A DNA stretch of 64,000 nucleotides from an uncultured Crocinitomix sp. (GCA_937136425.1 CAKZON010000002.1:1-64000); one strand, 5' to 3'; positions 7,598-17,006 are shown, numbered from the stretch's first letter. Numbers and translations are program-made. The notes: generated from the letters alone by a model not told the origin.

Positions 7598-7852
7598 TTA
7601 TTCCATTTTCTCAGCAACATCTGGACATTTCTCCTCTAGTGCCTCAACCCACGAACCCTCTTCAAATGTCTCGGTTCCATAACTTCCTCTTAATTGTGCG
7701 TCACACTCGAAAAAATTAATATCGAAGTCTCCGTAAGGATCACTTTCCATACAATCACACATAGCTTCTGCAGCCTTACCTTGTTCTTCTGTAAATCCTC
7801 CGCAAGACGCAAGTCCAATAATCATTCCTACTCCTAAAATTGTCTTTTTCAT
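7598..7852 (-). CDS. Small cysteine-rich lipoprotein
   Basis: 84 aa. The N-terminus is a lipoprotein signal with lipobox LASC, cleaving before Cys17. The mature part is about 67 residues, acidic, with four further cysteines (two within AMCDCMES, then FFECDAQ and EKCPDV) that could form disulfides in the periplasm. The family is not recognised. It converges on the cyclophilin gene through a shared terminator. Confidence 0.6.
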   Translation of the reverse strand: MKKTILGVGMIIGLASCGGFTEEQGKAAEAMCDCMESDPYGDFDINFFECDAQLRGSYGTETFEEGSWVEALEEKCPDVAEKME

Positions 7853-7932
7853 CTTAAATTCTGATTTAATAATAATCCTTGTATTGTCTTTTAAACTGAC
7901 AAGTTAAAAATTTATCGTTACACTTTTACGAA

Positions 7933-8235
7933 TCACCTTAAATAAATATCATTGATTAACTCACAACCTGCAGCAGTATTTATTTTTTCTATAATAACTT
8001 CTTTGTCATGTTGCAATTCGTCTCGCATAACCGCCGAGTTTATATTCAAGTACAAAATTTTATTTTTAATATACTTCTTCTCTGTTCGTTTATCAACAGC
8101 ATCTCCCATCAATACTGCCCATTGAGACAGCACGCGCGTTTCATGCATTTTTTCATCAACACCTAATGCTTTAAAATAACCGTCTAACGCCTCGTTAATC
8201 GAAATTCCGTCCTGATGATTTCTACCCTTTTTCAA
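7933..8235 (-). CDS. DUF721 protein (DciA-like)
   Basis: 100 aa. It matches DUF721: the segment LSQWAVLMGDAVDKRTEK followed by KNKILYLNINSAVMRDEL is the family core. DUF721 includes DciA, the replicative helicase loader or operator of bacteria lacking DnaC/DnaI; whether this short Bacteroidota version has that role is inference. Its start overlaps the end of recF by 14 nt, so the two are translationally coupled, linking it to replication and repair. Confidence 0.75.
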   Translation of the reverse strand: MKKGRNHQDGISINEALDGYFKALGVDEKMHETRVLSQWAVLMGDAVDKRTEKKYIKNKILYLNINSAVMRDELQHDKEVIIEKINTAAGCELINDIYLR

Positions 8236-9325
8236 CTTGTCCTCCCTTTACTTTAAATAATTTACGGTCAATATCAATGTTTTTAAACACCTTTTCAATT
8301 CTATCTCTATCCGTATCTGAAATAAAAACTTGTCCAAAAATGTGTTGCGAAATTAATTGCATCAAATGCGAAACACGGTCATGATCTAACTTATCAAAAA
8401 CATCATCCAACAATAAAATTGGCTTTGTCTTTAACAAATTACTGACAATTTCGAATTGTGCCAACTTTAAAGCTATTAAAAATGACTTTTGTTGTCCTTG
8501 TGATCCAAATTTTTTGATTGGCTGATCATGAATTAAAAAAACCAAATCATCCTTATGCACTCCTACAGTTGTATAACCAACTGCATTATCTTTTCTAACG
8601 CTTTTTTCCAACGCTTCAGCAAATGACTCTTCTTCTAATTGAGATTTATACGAAATGTCAATTTCCTCTTTATGATTGGCTATTACATTAAAAAACTTTT
8701 GAAAAACAGGGATAAAATCAACCAAAAAATCTTTTCGTTTTTTATGAATCACCTCACCTAGGCTTATCAATTGTATATTCCAAACTTCAATTGATTCTGA
8801 ATCAAAAATTCTTAATTCTTGAAATTGTTTTAAGAGTGCATTCCTTTGCTTTAGTACTTTGTTATAACGGATTAACGTCTCTAAGTAATTTCTATCAAAT
8901 TGAGAAATGATACTATCAATAAATTTTCGCCGAGTCTCACTTCCTTCAATAATTAAATTAGTATCATAAGGAGAGATAACAACAGCTGGAAAACGACCAA
9001 TATGATCTGCCAATTTTTCGTATTCTTTTTTATTTCTTTTAACTGTTTTCTTTTGTCCTTCCTTTATTGAACAAGTAATTCCTATATCTTTTTCATCTTT
9101 AAAATAGGTACCTTGAAGCAAAAAAAACTTTTCATTTAACCGAATACATTGTTTGTCCACGGGATTTAAGAACGACCGACAAAAAGATAAAAAATGAACG
9201 GCATCTAAAATATTCGTTTTACCTGCCCCATTTTCACCAATAAACACATTAATATCGGCCGACAATTCAATTGAGGCGTCTGTATAATTTTTAAAATTGA
9301 CGAGGGCAAGCGTTTTTAGATGCAT
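8222..9325 (-). CDS. recF: DNA replication and repair protein RecF
   Basis: 367 aa, typical length. It is an SMC-like ABC ATPase that binds DNA at gaps and acts with RecO and RecR to load RecA. Visible motifs are Walker A GENGAGKT near residue 31, the ABC signature SQGQQKSF near 280, and Walker B ILLLDDVFDKLD near 305. It is the first gene of a recF-DUF721 pair, with a TATCTTTG promoter box at 9375-9382, divergent from the HsdR-N gene at 9437. Confidence 0.96.
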   Translation of the reverse strand: MHLKTLALVNFKNYTDASIELSADINVFIGENGAGKTNILDAVHFLSFCRSFLNPVDKQCIRLNEKFFLLQGTYFKDEKDIGITCSIKEGQKKTVKRNKKEYEKLADHIGRFPAVVISPYDTNLIIEGSETRRKFIDSIISQFDRNYLETLIRYNKVLKQRNALLKQFQELRIFDSESIEVWNIQLISLGEVIHKKRKDFLVDFIPVFQKFFNVIANHKEEIDISYKSQLEEESFAEALEKSVRKDNAVGYTTVGVHKDDLVFLIHDQPIKKFGSQGQQKSFLIALKLAQFEIVSNLLKTKPILLLDDVFDKLDHDRVSHLMQLISQHIFGQVFISDTDRDRIEKVFKNIDIDRKLFKVKGGQVEKG

Positions 9326-9374
9326 TAACTATTTCCATTTAGCGTTGAAAATCAAAGCAAATTCAACGGGATTC

Positions 9375-9382
9375 CAAAGATA
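9375..9382 (-). promoter_or_regulatory. TATCTTTG promoter box of recF
   Basis: A perfect TAnnTTTG match on the minus strand, about 50 nt before the recF ATG at 9325. Confidence 0.5.
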
Positions 9383-9424
9383 TAAATAACCATTAGAAAA
9401 TACTATTGGAAAGTTTTTTTCACT

Positions 9425-9432
9425 TAATTTTG
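9425..9432 (+). promoter_or_regulatory. TAATTTTG box 4 nt before the ATG at 9437
   Basis: A perfect TAnnTTTG match, with a TTG at 9406-9408 upstream (16-nt spacer). Transcription would begin at the ATG, giving a leaderless message. Confidence 0.45.
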
Positions 9433-9436
9433 AGAC

Positions 9437-9892
9437 ATGTTTCCAGACCTCAACCTTCCGAAAGCCGAAATTCAAATCAAAGGAGATCAAATTTGGGATC
9501 GATTGCGAAAAAAATATTTAAAGAGCACTCCTGAGGAATGGGTAAGACAAAATTTCATTTTTTATTTAATTGATCATCTTAATTTCCCAGAAGGGCGAAT
9601 GGTATCTGAATACAAGGTTGTTTATAATGGATTAAATAAAAGATGTGATATTGCCGTTTTTGACTCTTACAGCAAATGCCAAGTAATTGTAGAATGTAAA
9701 GCCCCTAAAATTAAAATTACGGAAGATACCTTTTATCAAATTGCAAAATACGCTAATGTGTTAAAAGCCCAATTACTCATTCTATCTAACGGTTTGGAAC
9801 ATTATTGTGCATTAATCAACCCAGAACAGGGCACTATTTCATACTTACAGGATATTCCTACTTACGATCAAATAGCTGAATTTATTGGCTAA
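9437..9892 (+). CDS. Standalone HsdR N-terminal-type nuclease-fold protein
   Basis: 151 aa, cytoplasmic. It matches the type I restriction HsdR N-terminal domain (HSDR_N_2), a PD-(D/E)xK fold. The candidate catalytic residues lie in KRCDIAVFD near residue 78 and the ExK of VIVECKAPKI near 92, with QIAKYANVLKAQLLILSNG following. There is no helicase domain, and no hsdM or hsdS gene nearby, so it is not part of a visible restriction system. It is divergent from recF by 111 bp, which suggests but does not prove a DNA-repair link. Its 3' end overlaps the convergent next gene by 11 nt. Confidence 0.75.
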   Translation: MFPDLNLPKAEIQIKGDQIWDRLRKKYLKSTPEEWVRQNFIFYLIDHLNFPEGRMVSEYKVVYNGLNKRCDIAVFDSYSKCQVIVECKAPKIKITEDTFYQIAKYANVLKAQLLILSNGLEHYCALINPEQGTISYLQDIPTYDQIAEFIG

Positions 9893-10523
9893 GCTGATAA
9901 CGCCCAGTTCCGATTCCTTGAATAAATTCACTCCAAGCAGCAGGATTCAATAAATTATTTACAGGCGACTGCCCTCTTGTATAAAACTCTTGCTGTTGTT
10001 GTACTCGATAATTACTGTAAGATGTGCTTGCATCTGCTGTTAATAAGGCACCAACAAATGCCATTTCCTGCGGTGAAAGTCGTTTTTGCGCTCTTTTTAA
10101 ATCATCATCAGGAATATCCATATTTACAAATGCATCTGCAAATTGCTCACGCGAAGGCCACGGGTAAACATCTACTGGATCCATTACTATAGTATCCGCA
10201 GTCATTAATTGAACTAAAGAAATTGATTTTGATTTTGTTGAATCAGGTACAACATAGGTTTTCTTTTCATAGCCCAATGATGAAAATTGTATGGTATCAC
10301 CTGGGTGTACTACTAAAGCAAAATAGCCGTAATAATCTGCTATAGTACCTCGCATTGTTGTCATATCACCCACTCTAGCAAATGGCACACGGTATAAACT
10401 ATCAGTAATTATAATTCCAGTTAATTGTATAAACAATAAGGAATCATCCTTTGGTTGACTAGTAGTTTGTCCGTAGCCTGTTGAGCTAAGAGCAAAAAGA
10501 AATATGATCAATAATTTTTTCAT
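9882..10523 (-). CDS. Secreted carboxypeptidase-regulatory-like (CarboxypepD_reg) protein
   Basis: 213 aa. A Sec signal peptide ends near STGYGQ (residue ~19). Residues ~30-110 form a carboxypeptidase regulatory-like beta domain (GIIITDSLYRVPFARVG, GYFALVVHPGDTIQFSSLG). This is the domain found at the N-terminus of TonB receptors, but here it is not fused to a barrel. The remaining ~100 residues are helical and polar, with no recognised domain. It is exported to the periplasm or envelope; the function is unknown. Confidence 0.7.
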   Translation of the reverse strand: MKKLLIIFLFALSSTGYGQTTSQPKDDSLLFIQLTGIIITDSLYRVPFARVGDMTTMRGTIADYYGYFALVVHPGDTIQFSSLGYEKKTYVVPDSTKSKSISLVQLMTADTIVMDPVDVYPWPSREQFADAFVNMDIPDDDLKRAQKRLSPQEMAFVGALLTADASTSYSNYRVQQQQEFYTRGQSPVNNLLNPAAWSEFIQGIGTGRYQLSQ

Positions 10524-10718
10524 TGAGTTTCTGTCTCTTACAAATATCTAGATAATGCTTAACTATTCAAAACTATTTAACATAAATTAAGCTCATATTT
10601 TGCTTAACGAGATAACCATTTACGCTTTAAATCAGGTCATTTTGTAGGTTTTCAACCTCAAATGTTAATAAAAGACTAAGAATAAAACGATAAAGGCGGC
10701 TATCAAATTCATTTTTAT

Positions 10719-10726
10719 TAACTTTG
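10719..10726 (+). promoter_or_regulatory. TAACTTTG promoter box of guaB
   Basis: A perfect TAnnTTTG match located 33 nt before the guaB ATG, implying a leader of under 30 nt. Confidence 0.5.
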
Positions 10727-10758
10727 CGGGAATTTATAAATGAAATAAATTCGATTCT

Positions 10759-12231
10759 ATGCCTGTAGCTGATATAAACAATGTCAAAGAAGGTTTGACC
10801 TATGATGACGTTTTACTTGTCCCAAGATATTCTGAAATTTTACCTAGAGAAGTTAAACTACAAACGAGGTTAACTAAAAACATTACGTTGAACTCCCCTA
10901 TTGTATCCGCTGCAATGGATACAGTAACAGAATCTGCTTTAGCAGTTGCAATTGCGCAGCAAGGTGGTATTGGAGTTATTCACAAAAACATGTCTATTGA
11001 ACAACAGGCATTGGAAGTACGTAAGGTTAAGCGATCTGAAAGTGGTATGATTTTAGATCCTATTACTTTAGGATTAGATGCTAAAATTGGAGACGCGCTT
11101 CGTTTAATGAAGGAAAACAAAATTGGAGGGATTCCTGTAATTGATGAAAGTAGAACATTAAAAGGTATTATAACCAATCGCGATTTAAGATTTGAAAAAG
11201 ATGTTGAAAAAGCGGTAAAAGATGTTATGACTTCTGAACGTATAATTACAACAACAGAAGGAACAAGTTTAGAACAAGCAGAAGAAATTTTACAACAGCA
11301 TAAAATTGAAAAATTACCTGTTGTATCTTCAGACAATAAACTATTAGGATTAATTACCTACAGAGATATTATTAAAGTTAAAGAACACCCAAATTCTTGT
11401 AAAGATAAATTTGGACGTTTGCGCGTTGCTGCTGCTGTTGGTGTTACACACGATACATTATTGCGTGTAAATGCGTTGGTGGATGCAGGTGTTGATGCAA
11501 TTGTAATTGATACTGCTCACGGACATACAAAAACGTTTGTTGAGAAACTAAAAGAAGTTAAGGCTAATTACCCTGAACTTGACGTAATTGCTGGAAACAT
11601 TGCCACTGCTGAAGCAGCTAGATTTTTAGTTGAAGCAGGTGCAGATGCTGTAAAAGTAGGAATTGGTCCTGGATCAATTTGTACAACTAGAATTATTGCT
11701 GGTGTAGGTGTTCCCCAACTTTCTGCAGTAAATGAAGTTGCCATTGCTTTAGAAGGAACTGGTGTTCCGGTAATTGCAGATGGAGGTATTAGATATACCG
11801 GTGATTTTGTAAAAGCAATTGCTGCTGGTGCTGATTCAATTATGGTTGGTTCTATGTTTGCAGGTGTTAAAGAATCACCAGGAGAAACAATTATCTACCA
11901 AGGAAGAAAATTCAAAGCCTATAGAGGTATGGGATCTGTTGAAGCTATGCAAAAAGGTTCAAAAGACAGATATTTTCAAGATGTTGAGGATGATGTAAAA
12001 AAATTAGTACCAGAAGGAATTTCTGGCCGAGTACCCTATAAAGGCAATTTAGAAGAAGTAATGCATCAAATTATTGGTGGGCTTCGTGCTGGTATGGGAT
12101 ACTGTGGAGCTAACGATATTGAGAACTTAAAAGGTGCACCTTTTGTGAAAATTTCAACTGCTGGTGTTCAAGAAAGTCATCCGCATGATATTGCAATTAC
12201 GAGAGAAGCACCAAACTATAGTAAGAAATAG
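10759..12231 (+). CDS. guaB: Inosine-5'-monophosphate dehydrogenase
   Basis: 490 aa, the standard length. It oxidises IMP to XMP with NAD+, the committed step of GMP synthesis. Visible are the N-terminal [11 protein letters not shown], two CBS domains at about residues 95-210, the NAD loop, the catalytic-cysteine loop [18 protein letters not shown] near residue 305, [14 protein letters not shown], and the flap [10 protein letters not shown]. It has its own promoter box at 10719-10726. No terminator separates it from the parvulin gene 54 nt downstream; a short GTAC-rich stretch lies in that gap. Confidence 0.97.
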   Translation: MPVADINNVKEGLTYDDVLLVPRYSEILPREVKLQTRLTKNITLNSPIVSAAMDTVTESALAVAIAQQGGIGVIHKNMSIEQQALEVRKVKRSESGMILDPITLGLDAKIGDALRLMKENKIGGIPVIDESRTLKGIITNRDLRFEKDVEKAVKDVMTSERIITTTEGTSLEQAEEILQQHKIEKLPVVSSDNKLLGLITYRDIIKVKEHPNSCKDKFGRLRVAAAVGVTHDTLLRVNALVDAGVDAIVIDTAHGHTKTFVEKLKEVKANYPELDVIAGNIATAEAARFLVEAGADAVKVGIGPGSICTTRIIAGVGVPQLSAVNEVAIALEGTGVPVIADGGIRYTGDFVKAIAAGADSIMVGSMFAGVKESPGETIIYQGRKFKAYRGMGSVEAMQKGSKDRYFQDVEDDVKKLVPEGISGRVPYKGNLEEVMHQIIGGLRAGMGYCGANDIENLKGAPFVKISTAGVQESHPHDIAITREAPNYSKK

Positions 12232-12235
12232 TACG

Positions 12236-12262
12236 TCAAGTACTGTGTACTTAGAATATTTG
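12236..12262 (+). repeat. GTAC-rich repeat stretch after guaB
   Basis: It contains AGTACTGTGTACTTAGAATA, related to the GTACTTAGTATTCA direct repeats at 24848-24882. Only partial identity is seen; it may be a degenerate copy of the same intergenic repeat. Confidence 0.3.
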
Positions 12263-12285
12263 AATAACAAAAACTTAAAGAAAAC

Positions 12286-14367
12286 ATGAAAAAATTACAT
12301 TTATTATTAATTGGGCTTCTTTTATCAGTAGGGTCTATTGCACAGGAGAAAGATCCTGTTGTTTTAACAATTGATGGTGATGACATTCACGCATCCGAGT
12401 TTTTATACATCTATTCTAAGAATAATGATGAACCTTCTTTCTCAAAAGATTCTTTGGCGGATTATATGGAGTTGTTCATTAACTATAAGTTAAAGGTAAA
12501 AGAAGCGCAAGCAAAGCAATACGACACTATTCCACGTCTAATAAATGAATTAGCACAATACCGCAAGCAGCTTTCTTTACCATACATGACGGATAAAAAG
12601 AAAAATGAAAAACTGGTTGAGGAGGCATATGAAAGAACAGCTAATGAAGTTAGAGCTAGTCATATCCTTATTCGTGTAAAAGCAGATCCTAGTCCTGCAG
12701 ATACTGCTGAAGCTTATTCGCGAGCAATGGCTTTACGTGCTCGTATTTTAGGAGGAGAAACTTTTGAGGCGGTTGCTAAAGGTAAAGGAGGATCAGAAGA
12801 TCCTTCAGTAAAAAGTAACGGCGGTGATCTAGGTTATTTTTCTGCATTGCAAATGGTTTATCCTTTTGAGGATGCAGCATTTACAACTCCAGTTGGAGAA
12901 GTATCAATGCCTGTTCGTACAAGGTTTGGATATCATTTAATTAAAGTTGTAGACAAGCGTCCTGCGCAAGGAATGATTGAAACAGCTCATATTTTAATTT
13001 TAGCTGACGACAAGGATGCTGATGCAGATAAAATGAAAGCCGAGAAAAAAATCAACGAAATATATAAATTGTTGCAAGCAGGCGAAAAATTTGAAGACTT
13101 AGCTATTAAATATTCTGATGATCAATCATCAAAAACTAAAGGTGGTTTATTACCGCTATTTGGATCTGGAGCAAAACAGCGTATGGTTCCGGAATTTGAA
13201 CAAGCTGCTTTTGCACTTGAAAATGATGGCGATTATTCTGCACCTGTTAAAACAATGTTTGGATACCACATTATTAGAAGAATGCAAGTAATTCCAATTC
13301 CTTCATATGAAAACATGAAGCGTGAATTGAAATTAAGAGTTGAGCGTGACATGCGTGCTGAAACAACAAAAGAAGCGTTTATTGAAGATTTGAAAAAGCA
13401 ATATAATTTCCAGAGTTATGGTCAAAAATTATTACCTTATATCTACAACACAATGGGAGATGAAATTTTCCAAGGTAAGTGGGAAGGGATGGAAAGTCCT
13501 GCTCATGATGATGATGTATTGTTCAACTTTAAAGACAACATGGCTACTTTAAAAGACTTAGAAACATACATTATTGAACATCAATCAAAAATGAGACGTG
13601 TAGACAAGCAAGTTTTAGTCGAAGGTCATTACGACGCAATGATTAAAGAATGGATTGTTAAATATGAAGACAGCCAATTAGAAACTAAATATCCTGAATT
13701 CAAATCATTGATTCAAGAGTATGGTGATGGTATTTTAGTTTTTGAAATTATGCAGGATGAAATTTGGAAAAAAGCATCAAAAGATACGGTAGGAATTCAA
13801 AACTATTACAACACGCACAAAGATGACTTTACGTATGATGTAAGATATAAAGGAGACTTATACACAGCTAAAGACAAGGCAACTGCAAAAGCTATTGTTG
13901 GGTTAATCAAAGAAGGGAAATTGGATTCAAAACAAATTTCAGAGCAATTAAATAAAGACTCGGAGTTAAATGTTAAAGTAAGAAACCAAGTTTACAACTC
14001 TGAAACAACTGAAGCCTTTAAAATTAGAAAGCCGTTAAAAGATATTCCGAAAGTAGATGACCCTACAGATGAAAAAGCAATGGCTAAATACAAAGCTAAG
14101 GTTAAAAAGGCTAAAGCAAAACACGCTAAATTCAAGCTTAAAACTTTCAAAAACGGATTAAACAAACCATACAAAAATGGAGGAGTTTATTATGTATTTG
14201 ATGTTGAAGAAACAATGCAACCGCGTAAACGCGAATTCTCTGAAGCAAGAGGTTTGGTAACTGCTGCTTACCAAAACCAATTAGAAAAAGAATGGTTAGA
14301 AGCTTTACGTAAAAAATATACAATTACAATTCACGAAGATGCCCTTTACGGACTTGGAGGTGAATAA
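12286..14367 (+). CDS. Periplasmic parvulin-type peptidyl-prolyl isomerase with two PPIase domains
   Basis: 693 aa with a signal peptide ending near VGSIAQ (residue ~20). Two consecutive parvulin domains are visible, at about residues 125-230 (VRASHILIRVKADPSP ... FGYHLIKVVDKRP) and about 235-345 (ETAHILILADDKDA ... FGYHIIRRMQ). A long, lysine-rich helical C-terminal half follows. It should act as a chaperone and isomerase for outer-membrane proteins in the periplasm, like SurA or PpiD. It is the first of three neighbouring genes of this kind and is followed by a strong terminator. Confidence 0.88.
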   Translation: MKKLHLLLIGLLLSVGSIAQEKDPVVLTIDGDDIHASEFLYIYSKNNDEPSFSKDSLADYMELFINYKLKVKEAQAKQYDTIPRLINELAQYRKQLSLPYMTDKKKNEKLVEEAYERTANEVRASHILIRVKADPSPADTAEAYSRAMALRARILGGETFEAVAKGKGGSEDPSVKSNGGDLGYFSALQMVYPFEDAAFTTPVGEVSMPVRTRFGYHLIKVVDKRPAQGMIETAHILILADDKDADADKMKAEKKINEIYKLLQAGEKFEDLAIKYSDDQSSKTKGGLLPLFGSGAKQRMVPEFEQAAFALENDGDYSAPVKTMFGYHIIRRMQVIPIPSYENMKRELKLRVERDMRAETTKEAFIEDLKKQYNFQSYGQKLLPYIYNTMGDEIFQGKWEGMESPAHDDDVLFNFKDNMATLKDLETYIIEHQSKMRRVDKQVLVEGHYDAMIKEWIVKYEDSQLETKYPEFKSLIQEYGDGILVFEIMQDEIWKKASKDTVGIQNYYNTHKDDFTYDVRYKGDLYTAKDKATAKAIVGLIKEGKLDSKQISEQLNKDSELNVKVRNQVYNSETTEAFKIRKPLKDIPKVDDPTDEKAMAKYKAKVKKAKAKHAKFKLKTFKNGLNKPYKNGGVYYVFDVEETMQPRKREFSEARGLVTAAYQNQLEKEWLEALRKKYTITIHEDALYGLGGE

Positions 14368-14385
14368 ACCTAATTATTGTTAAAT

Positions 14386-14428
14386 AAAAAACCAACGCTA
14401 TGCAGGAAGCAAAGTGTTGGTTTTTTTT
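14386..14428 (+). terminator. Terminator after the first parvulin gene
   Basis: AAAACCAACGCT pairs with AGTGTTGGTTTT (one G-U), followed by a T run of eight. Confidence 0.88.
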
Positions 14429-14433
14429 ATGAT

Positions 14434-14441
14434 TACATTTG
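14434..14441 (+). promoter_or_regulatory. TACATTTG promoter box before the parvulin-like lipoprotein gene
   Basis: A perfect TAnnTTTG match immediately after the terminator and about 23 nt before the ATG at 14465. It would restart transcription for the two downstream folding-factor genes. Confidence 0.45.
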
Positions 14442-14464
14442 TTAACTAATCTTTATCCTTGCGG

Positions 14465-15334
14465 ATGCGCGCTTTAAAAAAGATACTAAGACCGACTGTT
14501 CCCCATACAATTTTGGGGATATTAGTGTTAGTTATGTTTGGCATCCACTCGTGTGATGACGGGAAAGATAAAGGCAAATTATTAGCAAAGGTTGGTGAGC
14601 GGGAGCTTTATGAAGCGGACATTACGTTTTTAGCTTATACTCAATTGGACAGTGCCGAAGTGGTTTCAAATTATGTGGACCAATGGGTTGCAGAACAAAT
14701 TTTAGTGACTGAAGCGGAGAAGGATGAGACAATTGATCGACAAAGCATTGATCGACGGATTGAAGAATTTAGAAATGAATTATTGATTCATCAATTAGAA
14801 AACAAAAGAATTGAGGAGCAATTAGACACAAACGTAAGTACGAAAGAAATTGAGGCTTATTATAAAGATCATCAGGCAGATTTTCAGCTGAATGATTATT
14901 TAGTGAAAGTACTCTACCTCAAAATTCCGCTGGATGCACCTGACATTGACAAGATTGGTGGAGCATATAAATTGCGAAAAGATGAGGACATTGAAACCAT
15001 AGAAATCTATGCGAAAATGTATGCCTCTAATTTTTATTATGACATTGACAACTGGATCTACTTTGATGATATATTAAAAGAGATACCTTTGCATGACATT
15101 AACAAAGATCGATTTATACTTAAACGATCGAAATTACGTTTTGAAGAGAGTGGATTTTACTACTTTTTAAACATTGTTGATTATAAATTAAAGAACAGTA
15201 CTTCGCCCATTAGTTTTGAGCGAGAAAACATAAAAGCAAGAATCATTAATTTAAGAATTAAAGATTTGCGACAGAATATTAAGAATGATATTATTAAAAA
15301 TGCATATGAGAACGGTAACGTCACAGTTTATTAA
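14465..15334 (+). CDS. SurA/PpiC-related lipoprotein, probably lacking a PPIase domain
   Basis: 289 aa from the ATG at 14465; a TTG six bases earlier is also in frame. The N-terminus is a membrane signal ending in IHSC, a weak lipobox. Residues ~30-110 resemble the helical SurA N-domain (WVAEQILVTEAEKDETIDRQ, then helices up to KEIEAYYKDHQADFQ). No complete parvulin motif with the GGDLG and FGYH blocks is present, so isomerase activity is doubtful. Its 3' end overlaps the next gene, surA, by 29 nt, so the two are coupled and likely work together on outer-membrane proteins. Confidence 0.7.
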   Translation: MRALKKILRPTVPHTILGILVLVMFGIHSCDDGKDKGKLLAKVGERELYEADITFLAYTQLDSAEVVSNYVDQWVAEQILVTEAEKDETIDRQSIDRRIEEFRNELLIHQLENKRIEEQLDTNVSTKEIEAYYKDHQADFQLNDYLVKVLYLKIPLDAPDIDKIGGAYKLRKDEDIETIEIYAKMYASNFYYDIDNWIYFDDILKEIPLHDINKDRFILKRSKLRFEESGFYYFLNIVDYKLKNSTSPISFERENIKARIINLRIKDLRQNIKNDIIKNAYENGNVTVY

Positions 15335-16703
15335 GAGCAGTATTTTGCTAGCAGGTTTTCTTCTGTTAGGATCTAGCGCGATTTTTGCACAAGGAGCAGA
15401 GCCAAAAGTGATTGACAAAATAGTTGCTCAAATTGGAGATGAAATCATTTTATTATCTGACATCCAAAATCAACGTTTGCAATTATTACAAAATGGATCA
15501 GACGGAGACAAACAAACTGATTGCGCTATTTTGGAAGAGTTCATGTATGAAAAGCTATTGGTAAATCAAGCAAAGATAGATAGTGTTGTTGTGAATGATG
15601 TGGACGTAAACCGCGAAATGGAGGAAAGACTGCGTTATATTGCTGGGCAAATTGGAAGTATTGAGAAGCTGGAGGAGTTCTATGGTAAATCTGTTGCAAA
15701 AATAAAAGCCGAGTTCTTTGAACTGATTAAGAAAAGACTATTGGCGGATGAAATGAAAAGAACCATTACTGAAAATGTAAAAGTAACGCCGAAAGAAGTA
15801 GAAAAGTTTTTCAAAAGTTTACCGAAAGACAGTATTCCTTACATTAACTCTAAAGTGACCGTGGCGCATATTGTACTTTATCCAAAAATTACGCAAAGTG
15901 ATAAAGACAAAGCTTTTAACGAACTATCTGGATATAAGAAACAAATTGAAAGCGGTACACAAAGGTTTGCAACCATTGCAACCTTACATTCTGATGATCC
16001 AGGAAGTAAAATTAGTGGTGGAGATTTAGGTTGGCAAACACGTGGAACAATGGTTCCTGAGTTTGAAACGGCTCTTTTTAATCTTAAAAACAATGAAATT
16101 TCTGAGGTAATTGAAACGCAATACGGTTTCCATATCATTCAATTATTAGATCGTAAAGGAGATAATTTCCATTGCCGACACATTTTAATATCGCCTGCTG
16201 TAAGTGATCAAGCTTTGGTTAAAGCCGCAACTTCAATTGACAGCATTCACCAAGCAATTTCAAAAGGTACAATTACGTTTGAAGAAGCTGCACGGCGTTA
16301 TAGTGATGATGAAAACTCTAAGTTTAATGGTGGACAGATTGTAAATCCATATTCTGGTGACTATTTATGGGATATCCAAAATATCAATGATATCGATCCA
16401 CAAATGTCACGTATTATTGAACGTATGAATCCTGGAAAGTTCTCTACACCTTCTTTATACGACAATTATCAAGAGCAAAAGCAAGGAATTAGAATTGTGA
16501 AATTAATATCTAAAACGGAACCGCACATTGCTAGCTTAGCAACTGATAGACAATTAATAGAAATGGCTGCATTGAACGAAAAGAGACAGATTGTTATCGA
16601 TGCCTGGATTACTTCTAAAATTTCAGGAAACTACGTTCAAATAGACAAGAGCTATATGAAAGATTGTAAATTCAAGTACGCTTGGATTAAAGGTGACAGC
16701 TAA
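15306..16703 (+). CDS. surA: Periplasmic chaperone/peptidyl-prolyl isomerase SurA
   Basis: 465 aa from the ATG at 15306, chosen because it directly precedes a good signal peptide (cleavage after SSAIFAQ); an in-frame ATG at 15285 lies deeper in the preceding gene. It has a SurA N-domain (DKIVAQIGDEIILLSDIQNQ) followed by two parvulin domains, at about 190-295 (TVAHIVLYPKI ... GGDLGWQTRG ... YGFHIIQLLDRKG) and about 300-400 (CRHILISPAV ... RRYSDDENSKFNGG). It chaperones outer-membrane proteins to the BAM complex. It is the last of the three folding-factor genes; its stop overlaps the convergent next gene by 4 nt. Confidence 0.88.
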   Translation: MRTVTSQFIKSSILLAGFLLLGSSAIFAQGAEPKVIDKIVAQIGDEIILLSDIQNQRLQLLQNGSDGDKQTDCAILEEFMYEKLLVNQAKIDSVVVNDVDVNREMEERLRYIAGQIGSIEKLEEFYGKSVAKIKAEFFELIKKRLLADEMKRTITENVKVTPKEVEKFFKSLPKDSIPYINSKVTVAHIVLYPKITQSDKDKAFNELSGYKKQIESGTQRFATIATLHSDDPGSKISGGDLGWQTRGTMVPEFETALFNLKNNEISEVIETQYGFHIIQLLDRKGDNFHCRHILISPAVSDQALVKAATSIDSIHQAISKGTITFEEAARRYSDDENSKFNGGQIVNPYSGDYLWDIQNINDIDPQMSRIIERMNPGKFSTPSLYDNYQEQKQGIRIVKLISKTEPHIASLATDRQLIEMAALNEKRQIVIDAWITSKISGNYVQIDKSYMKDCKFKYAWIKGDS

Positions 16704-16990
16704 ACTTTATTCTGAAGCTTTAGTTTTCTAAATAAATAAACCGTAAGAAGTACCATTTCAGCGAAGATTGCATAAATAAATGCGATAATTGTTTTTTCTA
16801 ATCCTTCCCATCCGGAATAGAATTGTGCCGTAATGAAAGCTACTAAATAAGGTATGGTAATTGAAATTGCAAGTATTATTAAAACCTCATACCACCTTAA
16901 TTGCTTTTTCACTGTTCCCACAATCAAATAAACTATGTTCACAAGGATTAAGCAACATGTTATTATCCAAACAAGGTCGTGAATTTCCAT
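16700..16990 (-). CDS. Small hypothetical membrane protein
   Basis: 96 aa with three hydrophobic segments (ITCCLILVNIVYLIVGTV, YEVLIILAISITIPYLVAFI, IIAFIYAIFAEMVLLTVYLF) and a basic C-terminus (RKLKLQNK). I do not recognise the family. It is 16 nt downstream of a lipoprotein gene on the same strand, probably an operon, and overlaps the 3' end of surA by 4 nt in a convergent arrangement. Confidence 0.6.
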   Translation of the reverse strand: MEIHDLVWIITCCLILVNIVYLIVGTVKKQLRWYEVLIILAISITIPYLVAFITAQFYSGWEGLEKTIIAFIYAIFAEMVLLTVYLFRKLKLQNKV

Positions 16991-17006
16991 TTGGTTAATT
17001 GACTAT

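Noticed and set aside
9437-9892. Remnant of a type I restriction locus
   Set aside because: No hsdM, hsdS or helicase fragments flank it, and the ORF is intact with its own promoter box, so it is more likely an independent gene.
10980-11336. 118-codon minus-strand ORF within guaB
   Set aside because: Shadow of the CBS-domain region of guaB; no independent evidence.
14454-14461. TATCCTTG 3 nt before the ATG at 14465 as another leaderless promoter
   Set aside because: It has a mismatch to TAnnTTTG, and a perfect TACATTTG at 14434-14441 lies just upstream and gives a normal short leader.
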